Positions 58,104-64,000 of a stretch of 64,000 nucleotides of DNA are shown here, piece by piece. The DNA comes from Stutzerimonas stutzeri (GTDB lineage: Bacteria > Pseudomonadota > Gammaproteobacteria > Pseudomonadales > Pseudomonadaceae), in contig NC_015740.1 in NCBI RefSeq assembly GCF_000219605.1, positions 1,054,001-1,118,000 of the forward strand, read 5' to 3'. The notes below the pieces were generated by a model, which was not told the origin of the DNA, ran no database searches, and worked only from the letters and a program-made list of their open reading frames with translations. The translations under genes were made by a program, and so were the position numbers. Position 1 is the first letter of the stretch. Each line of letters begins with the position of its first letter.

Positions 58104-58159
58104 AGGCTAGGGGCCGGGCATGTCGCCGCTGTGACGAACGGATGATGGTTGGATGACGG
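58104..58159 (-). promoter_or_regulatory. candidate tandem Pho boxes and -10 element for olsB
   Basis: On the minus strand four 7-mers stand at exact 11-bp intervals: CCGTCAT (58153-58159), CCATCAT (58142-58148), TCGTCAC (58131-58137) and GCGACAT (58120-58126). They resemble the CTGTCAT half site of PhoB boxes, which also repeat every 11 bp. Ten bases after the last, TAGCCT (58104-58109) could be the -10. Individually the matches are imperfect; the spacing is the main evidence. Confidence 0.5.
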
Positions 58160-58180
58160 CGTGAAACCTTGGAGATGAGC

Positions 58181-59062
58181 ATGTCGTGGGCAGAATTGAT
58201 CGGGCCGCTGCAGCCCATCGCGGCTAGCGCCGGGCTAAGCGGCTGGTATGAAGATCTGTGCGCAGCGGCTGGCCGCTCGGGCACGCTGGGCCTGGCGGTA
58301 CACGGTGGGCGCCTGGCGGCGACGCCAGGGTTGGCCTTTCTTGCCGGCTATCAGGCAGCGCTGCGGGCGCTGTGGCCCGAGGCGCCGGCAGGGCTGGGGG
58401 CGCTTTGCACCACTGAACGACGCAGGCTGCGCCCCGCCGACATGACCACGCGCTGGGACGGCGTGCAGCTCAATGGCAGCAAGGACTTCGTGACCACAGG
58501 CGATGCGGTGCAGTGGCTGCTGGTCTCGGCCCGGGAGGAGGGTGCCGACGAGCCGCCGCGCCTCGGCCTGTTCGCCGTCGAGCCGACCGCTGCTGGCGTA
58601 GCGCTGACCCCGGGCCCGAGTCTGCCGATCGTTCCCGACATCCCTCATGCCCGTCTCCAGCTGGCTGGCGCGCCGGCGAAGCGCCTGGCCGGCGATGGCT
58701 GGAGTGACTACGTCAAACCTTTCCGTACCCATGAGGATCTGCACGTGTTGGCCGCGCTGACCGCCTGGCTCTATGGTGTGGCGCTGCGCGAGCAGTGGCC
58801 GCGCGACCTGGAGCTTCGCCTGCTGGCAATCCTGGGCGGCGCGGCGGAAGTGGCCCGACTGCCAGCCGACGAGCCCGCCACGCACCTCCTGTTGGCCGCA
58901 CAGCTCGAGCAGTTCGCTGCGCTGCAAGGGGGACTCGACTCGGTCATGGCTCGCGGCGAAGTCGCGGCGCTCTGGCAGCGCGATCGAGGCGTGCTGGCGC
59001 TGGCGCGAGATGCACAGGCGCGCCGCCTGGAGCAGGCCTGCCGCGCGCTCGGGCTGGGCTAA
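58181..59062 (+). CDS. short acyl-CoA dehydrogenase-like protein
   Basis: 293-residue protein with acyl-CoA dehydrogenase-type features but ~100 residues shorter than normal. Seen: a middle beta-domain-like part with [28 protein letters not shown], the flavin-proximal segment typical of the family, and an Ala/Leu-rich helical C-terminus ([20 protein letters not shown]). The N-terminal helical part appears abbreviated, and I cannot find a convincing catalytic Glu. The ATG at 58181 has GGAG six bases upstream. Divergent from olsB across the Pho-box region, so it could share that control. Confidence 0.65.
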   Translation: MSWAELIGPLQPIAASAGLSGWYEDLCAAAGRSGTLGLAVHGGRLAATPGLAFLAGYQAALRALWPEAPAGLGALCTTERRRLRPADMTTRWDGVQLNGSKDFVTTGDAVQWLLVSAREEGADEPPRLGLFAVEPTAAGVALTPGPSLPIVPDIPHARLQLAGAPAKRLAGDGWSDYVKPFRTHEDLHVLAALTAWLYGVALREQWPRDLELRLLAILGGAAEVARLPADEPATHLLLAAQLEQFAALQGGLDSVMARGEVAALWQRDRGVLALARDAQARRLEQACRALGLG

Positions 59063-59325
59063 AAGCCTGCTGGCGGGAACTCTGTCTGCCCGTGGCGAGC
59101 CTATAGGGATCACCCGTTTGCGCCGGCGCCTGCCACGCCAGCCATTGCCTTGCCGAGGCGCGCGGGTAAGCTACCGCGCTGCGTCCGTCTTGCGCGGATC
59201 GACGCAGCCTTCTGCGTTTGCTTCGGGATGTCGACCGGAAAAAGGGATTTCATGTCGTATCGTTGTTGCTCTGCCATGTCGCTTCGCCGGGCTGCCGGCG
59301 CGTTCAACCCGGGTGATGCCTGGTG

Positions 59326-60483
59326 ATGCTGGCCGGTGCCGTATTTCCCTGGCGCAGCGACAACCGCTTCCGTCTGCTGATCGACGGGCCGCAGTTCTTT
59401 CCCGCCATGATCGAAGCGATCGAGCGCGCAGAGCGGCGCATCGATCTCGAGCTGTATCTGGTGGAGGACGGCCATTGCCTGGAACGCATGCTCGAGCCGC
59501 TGGTGCGTGCGGCGGAGCGGGGCGTGCGCGTGCGCTGCCTGTTCGACGGTTTCGGGTGCCTGAAGATGAGCCAGGCCAATCGCGACCGCATGACTGCCGC
59601 CGGGATCGAGCTGCGGCTGTACAACCCGCTGTCGCTGCGCCTCAAGCTGCGCAACCTCCATCGCGATCATCGCAAGCTGCTGCTGGTGGACGGTGGCGTC
59701 GGCTTCGTCGGTGGCACCGGTATCACCGACGAATTCTGGAACCCGCGCAAACCTGCCGTGCACTGGCACGAGGTGATGGTCGAGATGTTCGGCCCACTGC
59801 TGCAGGACTGGCAGGAACTGTTCGACAGCCAGTGGGTGCACTGCCTGAGGCGGCGGATCTGGCAACTGCCCCTGCCGAGCCGTGCACCGCGCATTCCTCA
59901 GGTGCCCGAGGGGCCGGGCCTGGGTCGCGTCGCCTATGCCGCAGCGCGTCAGCATCGCGACATTTTGCTCAGCCTGTTGCGCAACCTGCGCCGGGCACAG
60001 ACGCGTATCTGGCTGGCGACACCCTATTTCCTGCCCACCGGCAAGGTGCGTCGCGCGCTGATCCGGGCGGCACGCCGTGGCGTCGACGTGCGCCTTCTGC
60101 TCACCAGTCGCAACACCGATCATCCACCGGTGCGCTATGCCGGTCAGCGCTTCTACCCACGCCTGCTGCGTGCCGGCGTGCGGATTTATGAATATCAGCC
60201 ACACTTCTCGCACCTGAAAATGGTGCTGGTCGATGACTGGGTCAGCGTCGGCTCATGCAACTTCGACTATTGGAACCTGCGCTGGAACCTGGAGGCCAAC
60301 CTCGAAGCGATCGACGCTTCACTCAGCGCCCAGGTCCAGCGGAGTTTCGAGCGCGACTTTCAGGACAGCAGCGAGATCGATCTGGCCAGCTGGTACGCCA
60401 GGCCGCTGCATCTGCGGCTCTATCAGCGCCTGTGGGGCGCGATGGACCGTCTGCTGGTGAACATTTTCAACCGCAACGGCTGA
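59326..60483 (+). CDS. phospholipase D family cardiolipin synthase-like protein (ClsB-like)
   Basis: 385-residue enzyme with two HKD catalytic motifs and no N-terminal membrane helices, as in ClsB. Seen: N-terminal [25 protein letters not shown]1 in [20 protein letters not shown] around residues 110-128, and HKD2 in [21 protein letters not shown] around 297-316. It probably makes cardiolipin or related phospholipids by transphosphatidylation. Tandem GTG-ATG codons at 59323/59326; no strong ribosome site. The 260 bases before it hold nothing I recognize. Confidence 0.82.
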   Translation: MLAGAVFPWRSDNRFRLLIDGPQFFPAMIEAIERAERRIDLELYLVEDGHCLERMLEPLVRAAERGVRVRCLFDGFGCLKMSQANRDRMTAAGIELRLYNPLSLRLKLRNLHRDHRKLLLVDGGVGFVGGTGITDEFWNPRKPAVHWHEVMVEMFGPLLQDWQELFDSQWVHCLRRRIWQLPLPSRAPRIPQVPEGPGLGRVAYAAARQHRDILLSLLRNLRRAQTRIWLATPYFLPTGKVRRALIRAARRGVDVRLLLTSRNTDHPPVRYAGQRFYPRLLRAGVRIYEYQPHFSHLKMVLVDDWVSVGSCNFDYWNLRWNLEANLEAIDASLSAQVQRSFERDFQDSSEIDLASWYARPLHLRLYQRLWGAMDRLLVNIFNRNG

Positions 60484-60538
60484 CGGTCGTTGTGTACCGG
60501 AGCAAAGGCTCCAGACCCGCGCGAAAGAGGACGATGCA

Positions 60539-61120
60539 ATGGCAGCAAAGAACATTGTGATGCTGGTGGGTGACTACGCCGAGGATTACGAAACCATGGT
60601 GCCGTTCCAGGCCCTGCAGATGGTTGGCCATCGCGTGCATGCGGTGTGCCCTGACAAGAAGGCCGGCGACACCGTGCGCACCGCGATCCATGATTTCGAG
60701 GGCGACCAGACCTACAGCGAGAAGCCGGGCCACAATTTTGCGCTGAACTTCGATTTCACCGCGGTGCGTGCCGAGGACTATGACGCGCTGGTGATTCCTG
60801 GCGGCCGCGCGCCGGAGTATCTGCGCCTGAACGAGCAGGTGCTGGCGCTGGTACGGGCCTTCGACGAAGCCGGCAAGCCGATCGCTGCCGTCTGTCACGG
60901 CGCACAGCTGCTGGCCGCCGCTGGCGTGCTGAAGGGCCGCGCCTGTAGCGCCTATCCAGCCTGCGCACCGGAGGTGAAGCTGGCCGGCGGCGACTATGTC
61001 GACATCCCGGTGGACCAGGCGCACACCGAAGGCAATCTGGTCAGCGCCCCGGCTTGGCCGGCGCATCCCGCCTGGCTGGCGGGCTTTCTCAAGCTGCTCG
61101 GCACCGAGATAAAGCTGTAG
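60539..61120 (+). CDS. DJ-1/PfpI family protein
   Basis: 193-residue glutaminase-like amidotransferase fold protein. Seen: [20 protein letters not shown] at the N-terminus, [15 protein letters not shown] around residue 84-98 and the nucleophile elbow [18 protein letters not shown] with Cys near 121. Members include the protease PfpI and glyoxalase III/deglycase-like YhbO; which activity applies is uncertain. GAGG ribosome site. The acidic partner residue lies in the N-terminal helix region (Glu in YAEDYE). Confidence 0.85.
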   Translation: MAAKNIVMLVGDYAEDYETMVPFQALQMVGHRVHAVCPDKKAGDTVRTAIHDFEGDQTYSEKPGHNFALNFDFTAVRAEDYDALVIPGGRAPEYLRLNEQVLALVRAFDEAGKPIAAVCHGAQLLAAAGVLKGRACSAYPACAPEVKLAGGDYVDIPVDQAHTEGNLVSAPAWPAHPAWLAGFLKLLGTEIKL

Positions 61121-61204
61121 GATGCCCTGCGTGCCGTCTCGCATTTGCCGGGCGGCACGCATGACGACCCCGCGGCTCGTGCCGCTTCAGCAAGAGTGCC
61201 ATTC

Positions 61205-61426
61205 GTGTCTGCCACTCCCAACGATCCCCTTCATGGCATCACCCTTGAAGCCATGCTCACCGAGCTGCATGCCCACTATGGCTGGGACGGCTTGGCCCAG
61301 CGCGTCGATATCCGTTGCTTCAAGAGCGAACCGAGCATCAAGTCGAGCCTGAAATTCCTGCGCAAGACGCCATGGGCGCGGCAGAAAGTCGAAGCGCTGT
61401 TCGTCCAGTTGCGCCGCCGCGGCTGA
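61205..61426 (+). CDS. VF530 family DNA-binding protein
   Basis: 73-residue protein of the VF530 family, named after a Vibrio fischeri structure. Seen: [22 protein letters not shown] and [30 protein letters not shown] (in pieces), the strongly conserved core. I place the start at a GTG at 61205 (AAGAG eight bases upstream) because the family opens close to [10 protein letters not shown]; earlier in-frame starts add unrelated residues. DNA binding is a family annotation from structure, not seen here. Confidence 0.85.
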   Translation: MSATPNDPLHGITLEAMLTELHAHYGWDGLAQRVDIRCFKSEPSIKSSLKFLRKTPWARQKVEALFVQLRRRG

Positions 61427-61442
61427 TCAGGCGGTGTGAAAG

Positions 61443-61473
61443 CGAAAAGCCCGGCACTAGGCCGGGCTTTTCG
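61443..61473. terminator. bidirectional intrinsic terminator between VF530 and fumarase genes
   Basis: Perfect 13-bp stem, CGAAAAGCCCGGC with GCCGGGCTTTTCG, 5-nt loop. T-rich 3' arms on both strands fit a shared terminator for the two converging genes. Confidence 0.88.
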
Positions 61474-61488
61474 TTTCCGCGCAGATGC

Positions 61489-63012
61489 TTACTGCACCTC
61501 GACCGCCAGGCTGTCGGCGATCTTCTTCTGCCAGATCGCCGGACCGGTGATGTGCACGGACTCGCCGTTGGTGTCGACCGCGACGGTGACCGGCATGTCC
61601 TTCACTTCGAACTCGTAGATCGCTTCCATACCCAGTTCGGCGAACGCCAGCACCTTGGACTTCTTGATCGCCTGGGCCACCAGATAGGCGGCTCCGCCGA
61701 CGGCCATCAGGTACACGGCCTTATTGTCCTTGATCGCCTCGATGGCGATCGGGCCACGCTCGGACTTGCCGATCATGCCCAACAGGCCTGTGCTTTCCAG
61801 GATCTGCCGGGTGAACTTGTCCATCCGGGTCGCCGTGGTCGGGCCAGCCGGGCCGACCACTTCGTCACCGACCGGATCGACCGGGCCGACGTAGTAGATG
61901 AAGCGTCCCTTGAGGTCCACCGGCAGCTCTTCGCCCTTGTTCAGCATGTCGACCATGCGCTTGTGCGCGGCGTCGCGGCCGGTGAGCATCTTGCCGTTGA
62001 GCAGGATGGTCTCGCCCGGCTTCCAGCTCTGCACTTCCTCCGGCGTGATGCTGTCCAGATCGACGCGGCGGGCGCTCGGGCCGGCTTCCCAGACGATTTC
62101 CGGGTAGGCGTCCAGTGGCGGCGCTTCCAGGCTGGCCGGGCCGGAGCCATCGAGCACGAAGTGGGCGTGACGGGTGGCGGCGCAGTTCGGGATCATGCAC
62201 ACCGGCAGCGAGGCGGCGTGGGTCGGGTAATCCATGATCTTCACGTCGAGTACGGTGGTCAGGCCACCCAGGCCCTGGGCTCCGATACCCAGCTGGTTGA
62301 CCTTCTCGAACAGCTCCAGGCGCAGCTCCTCGATGCGGTTCTGCGGGCCGCGGGCCTTGAGCTCATGGATGTCGATCGGCTCCATCAGCACTTCCTTGGC
62401 CATCACCGCGGCCTTTTCCGCGGTGCCGCCGATGCCGATGCCGAGCATGCCCGGCGGGCACCAGCCGGCGCCCATGGTCGGAACGGTCTTGAGCACCCAG
62501 TCGACGATGGAGTCGGACGGGTTGAGCATGGCCATCTTCGACTTGTTTTCCGAACCACCGCCTTTGGCGGCCACATCCACCTCGACTTTGTCACCGGGGA
62601 CGATGGAGTAATGGATGACAGCCGGGGTATTGTCCTTGGTGTTCTTGCGGGAACCTGCCGGGTCGGCCAGGATCGAAGCACGCAGCACGTTTTCGGGCAG
62701 GTTGTAGGCGCGGCGTACGCCCTCGTTGATCATGTCGTCCAGGCTCATGGTGGCGCCATCCCAGCGCACGTCCATGCCGACGCGGACGAAGACGGTGACG
62801 ATGCCGGTGTCCTGGCAGATCGGGCGGTGACCAGTGGCGCACATGCGCGAGTTGATCAGAATCTGCGCCATGGAGTCGCGGGCGGCCGGGGATTCTTCAC
62901 GCAGGTAGGCTTCGTGCATCGCCTGGATGAAATCCACGGGATGGTAGTAAGAAATGAACTGCAAAGCGTCGGCGACGCTTTGAACCAGGTCGTCTTGCTT
63001 GATCACGGTCAT
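61489..63012 (-). CDS. fumA: fumarate hydratase, class I
   Basis: 507-residue iron-sulfur [4Fe-4S] fumarase converting fumarate to L-malate in the TCA cycle. Seen: N-terminal domain with INSRMCATGHRPICQDTGIVTVFVRVG (in pieces, with Cys ligands), GWCPPGMLGIGIGGTAEKA and LPVCMIPNCAATRHAHFVLDG, and a C-terminal domain beginning WKPGETILLNGKMLTGRDAAHKR. The start at 63012 with GAGG upstream is preferred over 63027. Class I enzymes are sensitive to superoxide. Together with mqo it covers fumarate to oxaloacetate, though the two are unlinked. Matches PA4333 by the following cyclase gene. Confidence 0.95.
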   Translation of the reverse strand: MTVIKQDDLVQSVADALQFISYYHPVDFIQAMHEAYLREESPAARDSMAQILINSRMCATGHRPICQDTGIVTVFVRVGMDVRWDGATMSLDDMINEGVRRAYNLPENVLRASILADPAGSRKNTKDNTPAVIHYSIVPGDKVEVDVAAKGGGSENKSKMAMLNPSDSIVDWVLKTVPTMGAGWCPPGMLGIGIGGTAEKAAVMAKEVLMEPIDIHELKARGPQNRIEELRLELFEKVNQLGIGAQGLGGLTTVLDVKIMDYPTHAASLPVCMIPNCAATRHAHFVLDGSGPASLEAPPLDAYPEIVWEAGPSARRVDLDSITPEEVQSWKPGETILLNGKMLTGRDAAHKRMVDMLNKGEELPVDLKGRFIYYVGPVDPVGDEVVGPAGPTTATRMDKFTRQILESTGLLGMIGKSERGPIAIEAIKDNKAVYLMAVGGAAYLVAQAIKKSKVLAFAELGMEAIYEFEVKDMPVTVAVDTNGESVHITGPAIWQKKIADSLAVEVQ

Positions 63013-63207
63013 GCAGCGCGTCCTCATGGCGGGGCGGTAAGAGGCGCGTCGGGAGTGGCAGTCGACGCGCCGCGAAAAAATGCGCGGCAGTATAACGCGT
63101 CAGACTGCGCGGTACACGGACGGACCAGGAGCGATGGGAATGCCGGCTAGGTTTTTGTTTTCGGTAAGCGTAGAGTGCGGCAAATTGCCACAGTGGGATG
63201 GATCCCT

Positions 63208-64000
63208 ATGAGTGCGATGCGTTACGAGACCGATGAGCGATCGCTGCAGCAGTTGGTCACTCGGCGATTCGCAATGGCGTCCGTCACCTATGGCTTGGCC
63301 CTGCTGCTGACCTGGGTGGCCGTGGCGAGTGGTTTCTACGAGGCGCCGATCGCCAGCGCGGTGGTGCATTCGGCGCTGATCGTGGTGAGTCAGCTGATGT
63401 TCTTCTGGCTGTTCCACCGAGGCATCAATCTGCGCTTCAAGGATCCCAGCCTGACCGAGCCACAGGTGCTGGTGGGACTGATCTGGCTGACCTATTTCCT
63501 CTTCAACCTGGGGAGCGCACGGGGCTCACTGCTCGTGCTCTATCTGCTGGTGTTGATGTTCGCGGTCTTTCTGCCGCCCAAGATCTTCATCCGCTACGCC
63601 TCCCTGGCATTTCTCAGCTTTGTCGGCCTGGCCGCGCTGGACTACTACCTCGAGCGCCCGATGGACACCACGGCGCTCGCGCTACAGGCCAGCGTGCTGC
63701 TGGTGACGCTGATCTGGATGTGCCTGTTCGCCGGTCACGTATATCGCCTGCGCCAGCGCATGCGCCAACGTCGCTATGCGCTGCAGGCGCACCAGGACAC
63801 CCTGCGCGGCATGATGCGGCAGCTGGAGGACCTGGCCTCCACCGATGAGCTGACTGGGCTGTACAACCGTCGACGTTTCCTGCGCATCGCCGAGGGCGAC
63901 CTGAGTCGTCTGCGCAAGGGGCATCAATCGGGCCTCGCGCTGATCGACCTCGATCACTTCAAGCGGATCAACGATATCCACGGCCATGCCACTGGCGACC
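63208..64000 (+). CDS. membrane diguanylate cyclase, GGDEF (3' end outside window)
   Basis: The first 264 residues of an inner-membrane GGDEF protein. Seen: about six hydrophobic helices (residues 30-190) forming a 5-6 TM sensor, a basic linker RLRQRMRQRRYALQAHQ, and the GGDEF start LEDLASTDELTGLYNRRRF near 212-230, followed by ALIDLDHFKRINDIHGHATGD; the GGDEF motif itself lies past the window end. It sits beside fumarase, as does sadC (PA4332) in P. aeruginosa from memory, but the linker is shorter, so I do not use that symbol. Confidence 0.88.
   Translation, partial: MSAMRYETDERSLQQLVTRRFAMASVTYGLALLLTWVAVASGFYEAPIASAVVHSALIVVSQLMFFWLFHRGINLRFKDPSLTEPQVLVGLIWLTYFLFNLGSARGSLLVLYLLVLMFAVFLPPKIFIRYASLAFLSFVGLAALDYYLERPMDTTALALQASVLLVTLIWMCLFAGHVYRLRQRMRQRRYALQAHQDTLRGMMRQLEDLASTDELTGLYNRRRFLRIAEGDLSRLRKGHQSGLALIDLDHFKRINDIHGHATGD

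Noticed and set aside
61315-63150. 611-codon plus-strand frame over fumarase
   Set aside because: Shadow of fumA; starts inside the VF530 gene and shows no domain.

Overview
The window is a high-GC chromosomal segment of a gammaproteobacterium of the Pseudomonas group. Gene content, gene order and small conserved Pseudomonas families (PA4642 family, OsmE, HopJ/DUF1244, OlsBA, FolM/FolX) suggest a Pseudomonas/Stutzerimonas stutzeri-like organism; this is inference, no marker rRNA is present. Coding density is high. I see no tRNA or rRNA gene, insertion sequence, integrase, prophage or CRISPR array.

Layout. 1-6.1 kb is the end of the division and cell wall cluster: murC (partial)-ddl-ftsQ-ftsA-ftsZ-lpxC, closed by a strong terminator. 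6.1-12 kb is a run of minus-strand stress and envelope genes: ferritin-like protein, a two-gene small-protein unit, osmE, a sorbosone dehydrogenase-like lipoprotein, MgtC family protein, DUF5924/DUF2914 protein, SnoaL-like protein and DUF2726 protein. 12-19.7 kb holds a LOG-family hydrolase, a 720-bp gene-free stretch with DnaA-box-like sites, an SDR dehydrogenase, a SulP transporter, a PA4642 family protein, mqo and the yajG-like lipoprotein. 19.7-31.5 kb carries a DUF1329 protein, an acyltransferase, small CPXCG and DUF2007 proteins, an SRAP (YedK-like) protein, a chemoreceptor, an M48 peptidase, a manganese exporter-like gene behind a yybP-ykoY riboswitch, rsmC, a hydroxyacid dehydrogenase and a LysE exporter.

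31.5-43 kb is dominated by signalling: an acyl-CoA ligase, a PAS hybrid kinase broken by an apparent frameshift, a metallo-hydrolase, an OmpA lipoprotein, and a 1239-residue CHASE hybrid kinase followed by a REC-PAS-GGDEF-EAL protein, a probable phosphorelay into cyclic-di-GMP. 43-51 kb holds an acyltransferase, ackA-pta, slyD, glutathione peroxidase, and a TetR regulator with an Old Yellow Enzyme. 51-56.5 kb holds cysZ, HopJ/DUF1244, the monapterin genes folX-folM, a PilZ protein, flavodoxin, class II aldolase and acpH. 56.5-64 kb holds ornithine lipid genes olsB-olsA behind a candidate Pho box, an acyl-CoA dehydrogenase-like protein, a phospholipase D family synthase, a DJ-1/PfpI protein, a VF530 protein, class I fumarase and the start of a membrane diguanylate cyclase cut by the window end.

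Most of the window is ordinary core genome. The best leads are regulatory: the Mn riboswitch with a TTG-started gene, a tandem Pho-box array at olsB, an orphan terminator that may end a small RNA at 51.7 kb, a DnaA-box cluster near 12-13.4 kb, a frameshifted sensor kinase, and an SRAP protein lacking two usual active-site residues. I found no convincing new multi-gene defence or biosynthetic system.
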